A DNA stretch of 64,000 bases from Sinorhizobium sp. RAC02 (GTDB taxonomy: Bacteria; Pseudomonadota; Alphaproteobacteria; Rhizobiales; Rhizobiaceae): NCBI RefSeq assembly GCF_001713395.1, contig NZ_CP016450.1:2356001-2420000 (forward strand). Reading direction: 5' to 3'. Positions 41,912 to 52,211 of this stretch are shown piece by piece. The position numbers and the translations under genes are program-made. Position 1 is the first letter of the stretch. Each line of letters begins with the position of its first letter. The notes below the pieces were generated by a model. The model saw only the letters and a program-made list of their open reading frames with translations. It searched no databases and was not told where the DNA came from.

Positions 41912-43902
41912 ACAACCCGGACCCGATCTCAGTCTTCCGGACAGAAGCCGCCGAACTGCTGGAACAGATCGAGTCCGGCCTGCTGGATCTGACGCGCAGC
42001 CTTGAAGACCGCAACCAGATCGACGCCGTCTTCCGCGGACTGCACACGCTCAAGGGCTCCGGCGCGATGTTCGGCTTCGAGGCGCTCGCCGCCTTCACCC
42101 ACCATTGCGAGACCGCCTTCGACCGCGTTCGCAAGGGCGATGTGCCGGCAACCCACGAGCTGGTCTCGGCGGTGCTGTCCGCACAGGACCACATGCGCGC
42201 GCTGCTGGAAACGCCGAACGGCGACCACGACGCGATGAGTGCCGCTCTGCTCGACAACCTGCACCGCGCGGTCAACGGCGCCGGCTCCCCCGCCCCCGTT
42301 GCCAGGGTTACAGCAGCCGCTCCGGTAGCCGAAAAGGCTGGCGGCCTGCGTGAATGGCGCATCCGTTTCAGCCTGCCGGCCAATGCCATGGCGAACGGCA
42401 CCAACCCGCTCGGCCTGCTCGATGAAATGCGCGACCTCGGCGACTGCCGGATCATTGCCGACACGACGAAGGTGCCGGAACTTGCCGCCCTCGACCCGCG
42501 CGACATCCATCTCGCCTGGGACGTGGTGCTGAAGACCGAAAAGCCGCGCAGCGATATCGAGGACGTGTTCATTTTCGTCATGGACGACATGGCGCTGGAG
42601 ATCACGGACATCACCGTGGACCAGCCGGTCGCAGCCCCGGTACACATGCCGGTGGCGAAAGCCGTGGTCGTTACCGAGCGCGAAGCGCCGGCTATCCAGG
42701 CGGCCAACGATTCCAAGCAGGCGAAATCCGCCGAAAACGTCCGCGTCCCGGCCGAACGACTCGACGAGATGATGGACCGCGTCGGCGAACTCGTCATTGC
42801 CCAGTCCCGCCTCACCCAGCTTGCCGGCACGGCGACCGATCTCGGCCTGCGCTCCGTCTCGGAAGAAATCGAGCGGCTGTCCGGCGAATTGCGCGACACG
42901 ATGATGGTGCTGCGCATGATGCCGGTCGCGAGCCTGTTCAGCCGCTTCCGCCGCCTCGTGCACGATCTGTCGCGCGAGACGGGCAAGGAGATCGAACTCA
43001 TCACCGAGGGCGAGACCACGGAAGTCGACAAGACGGTCATCGATCGCCTCGCCGACCCGCTCGTGCACCTCGTGCGCAACTCGATCGACCATGGCCTCGA
43101 ACAGCCGGAAGAGCGCCTCGCCGCCGGCAAGGACGCCAAGGGCAAGGTCATCCTCTCGGCGCACCAGACGGGCGGCGAGGTCATCATCACCATCAAGGAC
43201 GACGGCCGCGGCATCAACCGCGAGCGGGTGCGTGCCAAGGCGGAAGCCTCGGGCATCATCCAGCCGGGTGCAGCCCTCACCGACCAGGACCTGCTCCAGC
43301 TGATCTTCCAGCCGGGGTTCTCCACCGCTCAAACCGTCACCAACCTCTCCGGCCGCGGCGTCGGCATGGATGTCGTGAAGAAGACGGTGGAGGCGTTGCG
43401 CGGCGCGATCGACATCACCAGCAACCCCGGCGAAGGCTCGCAAGTCTCGCTGCGCATCCCGCTGACGCTCGCCATCATCGAGGGGCTTCTCGTACGCGTC
43501 GGCCAGGGCTGCTACGTCATCCCGCTCTCGGCGGTCGAGGAATGCCTCGAACTGTCGCTCGAAGACGATCTTCGCTCGCACGGCCGCAGCTTCATCTCGG
43601 TGCGCGACAGTCTCGTGCCGTTCCTGCGCCTGCGCGACCAGTTCCGCACGGGCACCCAGCCCGATCCCTACCAGAAAATCGTCGTCATCTCGACCGGCAC
43701 CGAGCGCGTCGGCCTCGTCGTCGATCAGATCATCGGCGACCACCAGACGGTCATCAAGGCCATGTCCAAACTGCACCATGATATTGCGACCTTCTCGGGT
43801 GCGACCATCCTCGGCGATGGCAGTGTCGCGCTGATCCTAGACGTGGCCCATCTGGTCAGCGCGGGACAACAGCGGGAGGCGCAATTGCGCGCGGCAGGAT
43901 GA
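41908..43902 (+). CDS. cheA: Chemotaxis histidine kinase CheA, 664 aa
   Basis: It phosphorylates CheY and CheB in response to receptors. The HPt domain has His46 in GLHTLKGSGAMFG. The dimerisation part begins near residue 275 (NVRVPAERLDEMMDRVGEL). The kinase has HLVRNSIDHGLE, DDGRGI and GRGVGMDVVKKTVE. The C-terminal regulatory CheW-like domain follows (IPLTLAIIEGLLVRVGQGCY). It starts in an ATGA overlap with cheY and ends in the same kind of overlap with cheW. Confidence 0.95.
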   Translation: MNNPDPISVFRTEAAELLEQIESGLLDLTRSLEDRNQIDAVFRGLHTLKGSGAMFGFEALAAFTHHCETAFDRVRKGDVPATHELVSAVLSAQDHMRALLETPNGDHDAMSAALLDNLHRAVNGAGSPAPVARVTAAAPVAEKAGGLREWRIRFSLPANAMANGTNPLGLLDEMRDLGDCRIIADTTKVPELAALDPRDIHLAWDVVLKTEKPRSDIEDVFIFVMDDMALEITDITVDQPVAAPVHMPVAKAVVVTEREAPAIQAANDSKQAKSAENVRVPAERLDEMMDRVGELVIAQSRLTQLAGTATDLGLRSVSEEIERLSGELRDTMMVLRMMPVASLFSRFRRLVHDLSRETGKEIELITEGETTEVDKTVIDRLADPLVHLVRNSIDHGLEQPEERLAAGKDAKGKVILSAHQTGGEVIITIKDDGRGINRERVRAKAEASGIIQPGAALTDQDLLQLIFQPGFSTAQTVTNLSGRGVGMDVVKKTVEALRGAIDITSNPGEGSQVSLRIPLTLAIIEGLLVRVGQGCYVIPLSAVEECLELSLEDDLRSHGRSFISVRDSLVPFLRLRDQFRTGTQPDPYQKIVVISTGTERVGLVVDQIIGDHQTVIKAMSKLHHDIATFSGATILGDGSVALILDVAHLVSAGQQREAQLRAAG

Positions 43903-44390
43903 ACCAGGCTCTGAAAAAAGTTGACGTCACCAACTGGAACGAAAACGACGAACTGGAGGTCCTTACCTTCGATATCGCCGGGGAAACCTTCGCCATCGAG
44001 GCGGTGATGGTGCGGGAAATCCTCGACCTTCTGCCTGAAACGCCTGTGCCGGGGGCTCGTCCCTTCGTCGCAAGCATCCTGAATTTCCGGGGACGCGTCA
44101 TTCCGCTTGCCGACATCCGCATTGCGTTCGGCATGGAAGCGACAACGGTTACCAATGACAGCCGCATCATCGTCATCGAACTCGAACTGGACGGCGAGCC
44201 CGTGCTGATCGGCGTGCGGACCGACAAGGTCAACGAGGTGACGACCTTGAGCAAGACAGCCAGCGAACCGCCGCCAAGCGTCGGAATGCGCTGGCGGGCG
44301 GACTACATCGACTGCCTGGTCAAGCGCGACAGTGACTTTATCATCGTGCCCAACATGCACGCGATTTTCACGTTCCGGCACGAGCACTGA
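43899..44390 (+). CDS. cheW: Chemotaxis coupling protein CheW, 163 aa
   Basis: It connects receptors to CheA. It has the SH3-like fold: LEVLTFDIAGETFAIEAVMV, RPFVASILNFRGRVIPLADI and GVRTDKVNEVTTLSK. It starts within the cheA stop overlap and is followed by the first receptor gene after 47 bases. A second cheW lies at 48147; each may serve a different receptor partner. Confidence 0.95.
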   Translation: MNQALKKVDVTNWNENDELEVLTFDIAGETFAIEAVMVREILDLLPETPVPGARPFVASILNFRGRVIPLADIRIAFGMEATTVTNDSRIIVIELELDGEPVLIGVRTDKVNEVTTLSKTASEPPPSVGMRWRADYIDCLVKRDSDFIIVPNMHAIFTFRHEH

Positions 44391-44437
44391 ACCCGTCCCA
44401 TAAGCGTTTCTCACCAATTTTTTGAGGAGATATTTAG

Positions 44438-46141
44438 ATGCGCATGACAATCAAATCGAAGCTGGTTCTGGCCTATAGCTTCCTCATCCTTATGCTTTGC
44501 GGCACGGCCACCTACGGTATCCTCAGCCTTGGGACGCTGAACAACACGCTCGACGGCATCCTGACCGGCCCGTCCGAACGCCTGCAACTGGCAATGACGA
44601 TTTACAGCGAGCAACTCCAGCAAATCCGCCAGCAGAAGAACCTGCTGCTCGCCGCCAACCCCGATGAAGCCAAGGACGCGCTCGACAAGAGCGACGCCCA
44701 TCGCATCGGCTTCGGCGAGGCCCTTTCGGCGGCCGAAGCCAAGGCGACGGAACAGGGCCGGGCTATCTGGAACCAGGTGCGCACGCTGGACGCCGAATAC
44801 AACAAGCAGGAAGATCGCATCCGCGCGCTGGCCAAGATGGGCAACATCCCCGCCGCGCTGCAAATCTCGGTCACCGAAAACCGCGCCACTGTTGCCGAAA
44901 TCGACAAGCTGCTCGAAGAGATCATCACGCTGGAGCGTGGCCGCCTGAAAGAGGCAGGTATCTCCTCCGAAGAACAATACGCTTCGACCCGCATGATCAT
45001 GATTGCCGTTGCGGCCGCAGCCTTCCTGGTGGCCGTCATTGCAGCCGTGTGGATCTCGCTCACCATCAGCCGCGGTCTCAATCGCGCCGTCGGCGCCGTC
45101 CGTGACGTCGCGGAAGGCGATCTGACCAAGACGGCTGTCATAACCAACCGCGATGAGATCGGTGATCTGCTCGGCCACGTCAACACCATGATCGACCGCC
45201 TGCGCGGCGTCGTCGGCGACGCGCTTTCGGCCTCCGACAACGTTTCCTCCGGCAGCCAGGAACTGTCGGCAAGCTCGGAAACGCTTTCGCAGGGTGCCAC
45301 CGAACAGGCGTCGTCCGCCGAAGAGGCCTCCGCCTCGATGGAAGAAATGGCCTCCAACATCAAGCAGAACGCCGACAACGCCGCCCAGACCGAAAAGATC
45401 GCCCGCCAGTCTTCCAAGGACGCGGAAGCATCCGGCCAGGCCGTCGGCCGCGCCGTCACGGCGATGCGCACGATCGCGGAGAAGATTTCCATCGTGCAGG
45501 AAATCGCCCGCCAGACCGACCTGCTCGCCTTGAACGCCGCCGTGGAAGCGGCCCGTGCCGGCGAACATGGCAAGGGTTTTGCCGTCGTCGCCTCGGAGGT
45601 GCGCAAGCTCGCCGAGCGCAGTCAGGCAGCGGCCGCTGAAATCAGCGCGCTCTCCGGCGAGACGGTTTCCGTCGCGACCGAAGCCGGCGAGATGCTGAAC
45701 CGGCTGGTGCCGGATATCCGCAAGACCGCCGAGCTGGTTTCCGAAATCTCCGCGGCCTGCCGCGAGCAGGATATCGGCGCTTCGCAGATCAACGAGGCGA
45801 TCCAGCAGCTCGACAAGGTAACCCAGCAGAATGCCGGCGCCTCCGAAGAGATGTCCGCCACGTCGGAAGAACTGGCCGCCCAGGCGGAAGAGCTTCAGGC
45901 CTCCATCGCCTTCTTCCGCGTCGACAACGCCTCGCGCAAGGAACAACCGAACCACGCCAGCAAGCTGCGGGCAACGGCGGCGAAGATGGCTGCACCCGTT
46001 ACCATCAAGCGTCCGGCCGCTTCCCCGGCCTACCGCTCCGCACAGACAGGCGCCAAGGCAACGCGCGGCAATGGCTTCGCCCTCGACATGTCGATGGGCG
46101 GCCCCGACGCCGACGACGCGGATTTCCGCGAAAGCGCCTGA
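44438..46141 (+). CDS. Methyl-accepting chemotaxis protein, 567 aa
   Basis: A transmembrane receptor. The helices are about residues 8-30 and 185-208, with a periplasmic four-helix-type sensor between them. One HAMP domain follows, then a long signalling bundle with the tip [20 protein letters not shown]. The C-terminus ends [18 protein letters not shown], also found in the next receptor, and lacks a classical NWETF tether. AGGAG lies upstream. The ligand is unknown. Confidence 0.95.
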   Translation: MRMTIKSKLVLAYSFLILMLCGTATYGILSLGTLNNTLDGILTGPSERLQLAMTIYSEQLQQIRQQKNLLLAANPDEAKDALDKSDAHRIGFGEALSAAEAKATEQGRAIWNQVRTLDAEYNKQEDRIRALAKMGNIPAALQISVTENRATVAEIDKLLEEIITLERGRLKEAGISSEEQYASTRMIMIAVAAAAFLVAVIAAVWISLTISRGLNRAVGAVRDVAEGDLTKTAVITNRDEIGDLLGHVNTMIDRLRGVVGDALSASDNVSSGSQELSASSETLSQGATEQASSAEEASASMEEMASNIKQNADNAAQTEKIARQSSKDAEASGQAVGRAVTAMRTIAEKISIVQEIARQTDLLALNAAVEAARAGEHGKGFAVVASEVRKLAERSQAAAAEISALSGETVSVATEAGEMLNRLVPDIRKTAELVSEISAACREQDIGASQINEAIQQLDKVTQQNAGASEEMSATSEELAAQAEELQASIAFFRVDNASRKEQPNHASKLRATAAKMAAPVTIKRPAASPAYRSAQTGAKATRGNGFALDMSMGGPDADDADFRESA

Positions 46142-46335
46142 TTGGAAACAATGGCAGCGCACCCGGCAACGGGTGCGCTGCCAAATCGACCCAGCGCGTG
46201 TAGCGCTGGCAAAAAAGGGCCGCCTTCCCGCGGCCCGCGGAAGGGTGAGTGTATCGGTCTTCGCGCGTAACGGGCCCCGTCGTTTCGGGTGCCCTGCCAC
46301 CAATACGGCATCTGCGACAAGGAGACCTATTCGAG

Positions 46336-48144
46336 ATGCGCCTTACCATTAAACTGAAACTTGCCATTGCCTTCGGCGTCATCATTCTGATGATGGCCGG
46401 CACGTCCGCCTATGCCATCATGAGCCTGTCTTCGCTCAATCAGGCGATTTCCGACATGATCGCGGGCCCGTCCGCCCGCCTCGAGACTGCGCAGAACCTC
46501 GCGAACTACCAGCTTCGCCTGGCGCGCGCCCAGATGAACCTCGCCACCGCCACGAACCAGCGGGACATCGCGACCCATACCGAATCCAGCGACCGCAACA
46601 GGCAGCGCTTCGAGGAAACACTCAAGGCCCTGATCGATCTGTCGACCGACCCCGCCGCCATCCAGCAATGGCAGGCGGTCGCGGAGAAGGAAAAGCAGCT
46701 GATCCGCGTCGACGACCAGCTCCGCTCGCTCGTCGCGTCCGGCAATTCGGCTGAGGCGATCCGCATCGTGACCGGCGAAGGCCGGCGCCTGATGGACGAA
46801 ATCGAAGAGACAATCAACAACCGCATCGAGTCCAATAAGGCGTTGATGACGAAGGCGGACCACGATACCGACGAGCAATACGCCAGCACGCGCAACCTCA
46901 TCCTGACGATCTCGGGCGCCGCGCTGCTGCTCGCCGTCGGCGCCGCCGTCTGGATCGCGCTCGGCATCAACACTGGCCTGCGCAAGATCCAGGCCGCCAC
47001 GGCAGCCGTCGCCATCGGCGACCTCAACCAGAATATCGAAATCAAGACCAATGACGAGATCAAGGATCTTGTCGATACGATCAACGTCATGACCGGCAAC
47101 CTGCGCAACACCGCGTCGATTGCCGACCAGATCGCCAACGGCGACCTGACCGTGACGCCGAAGCCGCTGTCCGACAAGGATACGCTCGGCCTGTCGCTGG
47201 AAAGCATGGTCGAGCGCCTTCGGGGTGTCGTCTCCGACGCATTGTCGGCCGCCGACAACGTATCGTCCGGCAGCCAGGAGCTGTCCGCCAGCTCGGAAAC
47301 GCTTTCGCAGGGCGCAACCGAACAGGCGTCGTCCGCCGAAGAGGCCTCCGCCTCGATGGAAGAAATGGCCTCCAACATCAAGCAGAATGCCGACAACGCC
47401 GCCCAGACCGAAAAGATCGCCCGCCAGTCCGCCAAGGACGCCGAGGCTTCGGGTGAAGCGGTGGGCCGCGCCGTCGGCGCCATGCGCACCATCGCGGAGA
47501 AGATTTCCATCGTGCAGGAAATCGCCCGCCAGACCGACCTGCTCGCCTTGAACGCCGCCGTGGAAGCGGCCCGTGCCGGCGAACATGGCAAGGGTTTTGC
47601 CGTCGTCGCCTCGGAAGTGCGCAAGCTCGCTGAGCGCAGCCAGGCGGCGGCCGCCGAAATCAGCACGCTCTCCGGCCAGACGGTTTCCGTCGCGACCGAA
47701 GCCGGCGAAATGCTGAACCGCCTGGTGCCGGATATCCGCAAGACCGCCGAGCTGGTTTCCGAAATCTCCGCTGCCTGCCGCGAGCAGGATATCGGCGCTT
47801 CGCAGATCAACGAGGCGATCCAGCAGCTCGACAAGGTAACCCAGCAGAATGCCGGCGCCTCGGAAGAAATGTCCGGCACCTCGGAAGAGCTTGCCGCCCA
47901 GGCCGAGGAGCTGCAGACCTCGATTGCCTTCTTCCGTGTCGACCGCGCCTCCAGCGCACCGATGGTTGCCCAGCGCCGCCCGGCACCGGTACCGGCACGC
48001 CCGGTCGCCAAGTCCGTCACAGCACAGGTTCGCAAGTCCGACAACAGCGTCAATGCCCAGCAGGCTCGCGCCCGCGGCTTTGCCCTCGACATGTCGATGG
48101 GCGGCCCGGATGCCGACGACGCAGACTTCAGGGAGAGCGCATAA
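46336..48144 (+). CDS. Methyl-accepting chemotaxis protein, 602 aa
   Basis: The start at 46336 has AAGGAG upstream. Helices are about residues 8-30 and 186-208; the sensor part differs from the first receptor. Two HAMP-like segments occur ([16 protein letters not shown], then [16 protein letters not shown]), which explains the extra length. The signalling domain is almost identical in DNA to that of the first receptor, from about 47,270 to 47,880. It shares the same C-terminal DFRESA end. Confidence 0.95.
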   Translation: MRLTIKLKLAIAFGVIILMMAGTSAYAIMSLSSLNQAISDMIAGPSARLETAQNLANYQLRLARAQMNLATATNQRDIATHTESSDRNRQRFEETLKALIDLSTDPAAIQQWQAVAEKEKQLIRVDDQLRSLVASGNSAEAIRIVTGEGRRLMDEIEETINNRIESNKALMTKADHDTDEQYASTRNLILTISGAALLLAVGAAVWIALGINTGLRKIQAATAAVAIGDLNQNIEIKTNDEIKDLVDTINVMTGNLRNTASIADQIANGDLTVTPKPLSDKDTLGLSLESMVERLRGVVSDALSAADNVSSGSQELSASSETLSQGATEQASSAEEASASMEEMASNIKQNADNAAQTEKIARQSAKDAEASGEAVGRAVGAMRTIAEKISIVQEIARQTDLLALNAAVEAARAGEHGKGFAVVASEVRKLAERSQAAAAEISTLSGQTVSVATEAGEMLNRLVPDIRKTAELVSEISAACREQDIGASQINEAIQQLDKVTQQNAGASEEMSGTSEELAAQAEELQTSIAFFRVDRASSAPMVAQRRPAPVPARPVAKSVTAQVRKSDNSVNAQQARARGFALDMSMGGPDADDADFRESA

Positions 48145-48146
48145 TC

Positions 48147-48641
48147 ATGGCCGGCACGTCCTCCGAATCCCAGTTCGTCACCTTCAGTCTCGAAAACGAG
48201 GTCTTTGCCGTGCCGGTCTCGGTGGTGCGGGAAATCCTCGACCATGAGGATGCCTTCAAGATCCCGCACGGGCCGGACTATCTGCTCGGGCTTCGGGATG
48301 TGCGGGGCCAGGGTGTGCCGGTCATCGATCTCCGTCTTCGTCTCGGCATGACGAAGACGGAGAAGACGCCGCACACGCGGGCCCTCGTGCTCGATGTGCC
48401 GATGGGCGACAAGACCCTCACGCTTGGCCTCGTCGCCGACCGGGTCTTCGAGGTCATTCCTTTCCGCGAAGAGGAAATCGAGGGTGCGCCGGATATCGGC
48501 GTGCGCTGGCGATCGGATTACATTGCAGGCGTGGTGCGCCGGAACGGCGGCTTCGTCGTCATCGTCGATCTTGCGCGCCTGTTCTCGGGCGCGGAAGTCG
48601 CGATGATGGGCAGCGCCAACCGCCTCGCCGCCACGGCATAA
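48147..48641 (+). CDS. cheW: Chemotaxis coupling protein CheW (second copy), 164 aa
   Basis: It has the CheW fold with QFVTFSLENEVFAVPVSVVR, PDYLLGLRDVRGQGVPVIDL and LVADRVFEVIPFREEE. It begins two bases after the second receptor stop. It is about as similar to the first CheW as paralogues usually are and is not a recent copy. It may couple the second receptor or the soluble receptor-like protein. Confidence 0.95.
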   Translation: MAGTSSESQFVTFSLENEVFAVPVSVVREILDHEDAFKIPHGPDYLLGLRDVRGQGVPVIDLRLRLGMTKTEKTPHTRALVLDVPMGDKTLTLGLVADRVFEVIPFREEEIEGAPDIGVRWRSDYIAGVVRRNGGFVVIVDLARLFSGAEVAMMGSANRLAATA

Positions 48642-48657
48642 TTTCAGGAGAACGGGC

Positions 48658-49509
48658 GTGGGAGCAGCATTGCGGGCGCATGGGGCGGAGGAAGGCTTGA
48701 GCAGCCGGAACTTCGATGCCCTGTCACGCTACATCTATGACTATAGCGGCATCAAGATGCCGGTAACGAAGCTGACGATGCTGGAAGGCCGCCTGCGGCG
48801 ACGGCTCCGGGCGACCGGCATCCCCAACTTCAACGACTATTGCGACTACCTCTTCAAGCGTGGCGGCATCGACAAGGAGGCGATCTTCCTCATCGATGCC
48901 GTGACCACCAACAAGACCGATTTCTTCCGCGAGCCGAAACACTTCGACTACATGGCCGAGACCGGCCTGCCGGAAATGGTGGCCGCCGGCCACAAGCGGC
49001 TGCGGCTGTGGAGCGCCGCCTGCTCGATCGGCGCGGAACCCTATACGATGGCGATGGTGCTGCAGGATTTCATCGATGGCCAACCCGGCCTCGACTACCG
49101 CATCCTCGCCACCGATCTTTCGACCGACGTGCTGCAAGCGGCGCGGCGCGGCGTCTATCCGCGCGACATGGTCCAGCCCGTTCCTGCCGACATGAAGCGC
49201 CAATATGTCATGACGTCGCGGGATGCCGCGCGCGGCGAGGTGCGCATCCATCCGCGCCTGCGCTCGACGGTCGGCTTTGCGCGGCTCAACCTCATGGACA
49301 GCGCCTACAAGGTGGGCGAGCCGATGCACATGATCTTCTGCCGCAACGTGCTGATCTATTTCGAAAAGCCGACGCAGGCGAAGGTGCTGTCGAGGCTCTG
49401 CGACTGCCTCGTGCCCGGCGGCTTCCTCTATGTCGGCCACTCCGAAACGGTCACCGGCATCACCCTGCCGGTGCGCCAGGTCGCCAACACGGTTTTCAAG
49501 AAGATCTGA
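48658..49509 (+). CDS. cheR: Chemotaxis methyltransferase CheR, 283 aa
   Basis: It adds methyl groups to receptor glutamates using S-adenosylmethionine. It has an N-terminal helical domain ([20 protein letters not shown]), the cofactor motif [39 protein letters not shown] and the late [16 protein letters not shown]. The start is a GTG with CAGGAGAACG upstream. The stop overlaps the cheB start. Confidence 0.95.
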   Translation: MGAALRAHGAEEGLSSRNFDALSRYIYDYSGIKMPVTKLTMLEGRLRRRLRATGIPNFNDYCDYLFKRGGIDKEAIFLIDAVTTNKTDFFREPKHFDYMAETGLPEMVAAGHKRLRLWSAACSIGAEPYTMAMVLQDFIDGQPGLDYRILATDLSTDVLQAARRGVYPRDMVQPVPADMKRQYVMTSRDAARGEVRIHPRLRSTVGFARLNLMDSAYKVGEPMHMIFCRNVLIYFEKPTQAKVLSRLCDCLVPGGFLYVGHSETVTGITLPVRQVANTVFKKI

Positions 49510-50597
49510 TGCCCCTTCCGGTCAAGAAAATCCGCGTTCTCATCATCGACGACTCGGCAAGCGTGCGCCAGGCGCTGACCCACGTGCTGGAGCAGGATCC
49601 CGAGATCGAGGTGATGGGGGCGGCCTCCGATCCGTTCATGGCGGCGAAGAAGATCCAGGAAGAGATCCCCGACGTCATCACGCTGGACGTGGAAATGCCG
49701 CGCATGGACGGCATCACCTTCCTGCGCAAGCTGATGTCGCAGCGGCCGATCCCCGTCGTCATGTGCTCTTCGCTCACCGAGGAAGGCTCCGAAACGCTGA
49801 TGCAGGCGCTGGAGGCCGGTGCTGTCGATATCATCCTGAAGCCCAAGATCGGTGCGGCCGACCATCTCGCCGAATCGGGCATGCGCATCCGCGAGGCGGT
49901 GAAGGGTGCGGCCGTCGCCCGCATCGGCTCTCACCGACGAGCCGCCGTGCCTTCAGGCCCAACGGCAAAACTCACCGCCGACGCCGTGCTGCCGCCACCC
50001 TCCGGCCGCGCCATGGCGAAGACGACGGAAATGGTCGCCTGCGTTGGCGCATCTACCGGGGGCACGGAGGCGCTCCGTGTCATGCTCGAGCAGCTGCCGG
50101 CAAACTCGCCCGGTCTTGTCATCGTCCAGCACATGCCGGAGAAATTCACCGCCGCTTTCGCCAAACGGCTGAACAGCCTGTGCGAAGTCGAGGTCAAGGA
50201 GGCCGTGCACGGCGATCCGGTGCTGCGCGGCCATGTGCTGATCGCACCCGGCGACAAGCACATGATGCTGGAGCGGCAAGGTGCGCGCTACCACGTCGCG
50301 GTGCGCGAAGGCCCCCTCGTCTCCCGTCACCGGCCGTCCGTCGATGTGCTCTTCCGCTCCGCTGCCCGTTCGGCTGGCGGCAACGCGATGGGCGTCATCA
50401 TGACCGGCATGGGTGACGACGGTGCGCGCGGCATGGCCGAGATGCACCAGGCCGGCGCCTATACCGTCGCGCAGGACGAGGCGACGTCCGTGGTCTTCGG
50501 CATGCCGAAGGAGGCGATCGCCCATGGCGGTGTCGATCGGATCCTGCCCCTGGAACAGCTCGCCCGCGAGATCCTCGTCGCAGACCGCCGGCGATAG
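49509..50597 (+). CDS. cheB: Chemotaxis methylesterase CheB, 362 aa
   Basis: It removes receptor methyl groups when phosphorylated by CheA. The receiver domain has Asp60 in [13 protein letters not shown]. The esterase domain has the catalytic Ser in [15 protein letters not shown], His in [13 protein letters not shown] and Asp in [12 protein letters not shown]. The length is normal. It overlaps cheR by 3 bases and closes the core che operon. Confidence 0.95.
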   Translation: MPLPVKKIRVLIIDDSASVRQALTHVLEQDPEIEVMGAASDPFMAAKKIQEEIPDVITLDVEMPRMDGITFLRKLMSQRPIPVVMCSSLTEEGSETLMQALEAGAVDIILKPKIGAADHLAESGMRIREAVKGAAVARIGSHRRAAVPSGPTAKLTADAVLPPPSGRAMAKTTEMVACVGASTGGTEALRVMLEQLPANSPGLVIVQHMPEKFTAAFAKRLNSLCEVEVKEAVHGDPVLRGHVLIAPGDKHMMLERQGARYHVAVREGPLVSRHRPSVDVLFRSAARSAGGNAMGVIMTGMGDDGARGMAEMHQAGAYTVAQDEATSVVFGMPKEAIAHGGVDRILPLEQLAREILVADRRR

Positions 50598-50753
50598 GCG
50601 CGAGCACCTATCCTTTTGTTTTTGCCCGGAACTATACGTGGACTGCGTCGATTTTCACCGGGCATTAACCATAATGGAAGAGGATGGCCATGCACCATGC
50701 AGGGTGCAGTTTCAGGAGCGATGACCGGCTCACGAACCGATCCGGGGACCATC

Positions 50754-51461
50754 ATGCCTGTCATCACCTTCGCCAACACCAAGGGCGGCGCCGGCAAGAC
50801 CACCGCCGTGCTGCTGCTTGCGACCGAGCTTGCCCGCCTCGGCTTCCGCGTCTCGGTGCTCGACGCCGACCCGCAGCACTGGATCACCCGCTGGTATGAG
50901 AATTCCGAAGGCCTGCTCGGCAACCGCCTGAGCGTCGTGCCCTACGTCACCATGAGCACGATCGACCGCCAGCTCCAGGAGCAGAAGGCCCGCGCCGATT
51001 TCGTTTTGATCGACCTGCCCGGTTCGCGTAGCTCGCTGCTTGCCAAGGCGGTCGGATATGCAGACTACGTGCTCATCCCCGTGCAGGGCTCCGCCATGGA
51101 TGCGCAGGGCGGCGCAAATGTCATCGAGCTGCTGCAATATCTCGAAGACAAGGCCGATATCCGCATCCGCCATTCGGTCGTGCTGACCCGCGTCAACTCC
51201 ATGGTGACGACGCGCGCCATGACGGCCGTAAAGGACCTGCTCGCTGCCCGCCGGGTGCACCTGCTCGAAACGCCGATCATCGAACGCGCTGCATTCCGCG
51301 ACATGTTCGGCTGCGGCGGAACGCTCTACACCATGGATGCAAAACGCGTCAGCAATCTCGACAAGGCGCAGGAAAACGCCCGGGCGCTGGCGCTGGAAGT
51401 GCTGAAACAGATCCCCAAGGCCCAATACGCCGACGCGCCGATCCTCAGAAGCGTCGCCTGA
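50754..51461 (+). CDS. ParA/MinD-like ATPase, 235 aa
   Basis: A deviant Walker A ATPase with ANTKGGAGKTTAVLLLA, SVLDADPQHWITRW and FVLIDLPGSRSSLL. Members of this group position large complexes or DNA. It follows cheB by about 156 bases with no ParB nearby. In Rhodobacter a ParA-type ATPase (PpfA) spaces cytoplasmic chemoreceptor clusters, and this cluster has a soluble receptor-like protein, so a similar role is possible. An ATG at 50721 is an alternative start. Confidence 0.85.
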   Translation: MPVITFANTKGGAGKTTAVLLLATELARLGFRVSVLDADPQHWITRWYENSEGLLGNRLSVVPYVTMSTIDRQLQEQKARADFVLIDLPGSRSSLLAKAVGYADYVLIPVQGSAMDAQGGANVIELLQYLEDKADIRIRHSVVLTRVNSMVTTRAMTAVKDLLAARRVHLLETPIIERAAFRDMFGCGGTLYTMDAKRVSNLDKAQENARALALEVLKQIPKAQYADAPILRSVA

Positions 51462-51488
51462 CAGCGTGTTCGTCCTGTAAATTTCGAG

Positions 51489-51515
51489 AGGCCGTCGTTT
51501 CCGCGGCCTTTTTTC
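51489..51515 (+). terminator. Rho-independent terminator
   Basis: AGGCCG and CGCGGCCT form a stem around 10 bases, followed by TTTTTT. It lies 27 bases past the ParA stop. Confidence 0.75.
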
Positions 51516-51544
51516 ATTTTGAGAGAGGGAGGGTCCAGAAATGG

Positions 51545-51697
51545 AAAAGCCCGCCGCGGGAGGAGGTGCGGCAGGCTTTCCGATAGAACCGAATGACGAC
51601 TGGGAGGAGGAGTGTCGCCATTCCCGCAGTCGGCCCTGGGAGGAGGAGTGGGCCTTCTGCAACATCGAAGCTTCGTGGGAGGAGGTACGTTGCTTCG
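51545..51697 (-). ncRNA. Array of four anti-Shine-Dalgarno hairpins (cuckoo/CcsR-like RNAs)
   Basis: On the minus strand CCTCCTCCC occurs four times, at 51677-51685, 51638-51646, 51602-51610 and 51558-51566, each in the loop of its own short hairpin (51666-51697, 51632-51654, 51594-51618, 51545-51580). The stems differ in sequence but the loops are the same. The last one ends in GGCTTTT, like a terminator. They lie directly downstream of a DUF1127 gene read in the same direction. This matches the Rhodobacter ccaF1-CcsR1-4 layout and the cuckoo RNA family (from memory). The loops are perfectly complementary to Shine-Dalgarno sequences. Confidence 0.85.
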
Positions 51698-51829
51698 ATA
51701 AATATGACTATATTCGATTCTTGATCATTTCATAGGCATCGTTTTGCAATGCAGCTATGCGTTATGCGCGTACCGAATATCTCAACTTCCCGAACCAATC
51801 CTGTTTCGGATACAACTCTTCGCATATGC

Positions 51830-51859
51830 GAAGACGCCCGCCGAGGGGCGGGCGTCTTC
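51830..51859 (-). terminator. Hairpin after the DUF1127 gene
   Basis: GAAGACGCCCGCC and GGCGGGCGTCTTC form a 13-pair stem around four bases, 28 bases after the DUF1127 stop. There is no T-run on the minus strand, so it may slow or process the transcript rather than end it, leaving read-through into the four small RNAs. Confidence 0.6.
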
Positions 51860-51886
51860 AAAATTCTGCCGTATGACGGCGGTCGA

Positions 51887-52033
51887 TCAGAAACCGACGG
51901 CGGCGCGGGCGACCGACTTGATTTCCGAGCGCTCGATGCCGAGATCGCGCAGTTCGCGTGCACTCATGCGGTCGAGTTCGTTGATGGTCTGACGGTACTT
52001 GCGCCAATTGCTGAAGGAACGTGCCATGTTCAT
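51887..52033 (-). CDS. DUF1127 protein (CcaF1-like), 48 aa
   Basis: The ATG at 52033 follows AAAGGGGATC. The protein is MNMARSFSNWRKYRQTINEL, then DRMSARELRDLGIERSEIKS, the classic DUF1127 pattern with an arginine-rich helix. Small DUF1127 proteins in alphaproteobacteria have been linked to RNA turnover and stress responses (established for CcaF1). Its position before the four hairpins supports the same role. The upstream region holds another hairpin. Confidence 0.9.
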   Translation of the reverse strand: MNMARSFSNWRKYRQTINELDRMSARELRDLGIERSEIKSVARAAVGF

Positions 52034-52147
52034 GATGATCCCCTTTCGTGAGGCTCTCTGTTCGGCACCGGTCCGTGGCGCCGCGTCTTTCGATGACCGC
52101 TTTATAGCTTTATGCTGCAATGCGGAACAGCGCTAAGCCGGCACGCC

Positions 52148-52175
52148 ACCCATGCGATTGATGCATGGGTCTTTT
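52148..52175 (+). terminator. Terminator-like hairpin
   Basis: ACCCATGC and GCATGGGT form a stem around 7 bases, then CTTTT. No gene on the plus strand is just upstream, so its use is unclear. Confidence 0.45.
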
Positions 52176-52211
52176 AAGCTTTTATTCAGGAAACGGGCGG
52201 AAAACCGGCTA

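Noticed and set aside
41929..43779. A 616-codon open frame antisense to cheA
   Set aside because: It mirrors the codon pattern of cheA, which has clear kinase motifs. The antisense product is low in complexity and matches no family.
46506..48374. A 622-codon open frame antisense to the second receptor gene, and a 630-codon one antisense to the first (44411-46303)
   Set aside because: Serine- and alanine-rich or glycine-rich shadows of high-GC receptor genes; no motifs and no ribosome binding sites.
51541..51735. A 64-codon frame over the small-RNA array
   Set aside because: It is antisense to the four hairpins and its repeats come from the GGGAGGAGG complements; there is no ribosome binding site of its own.
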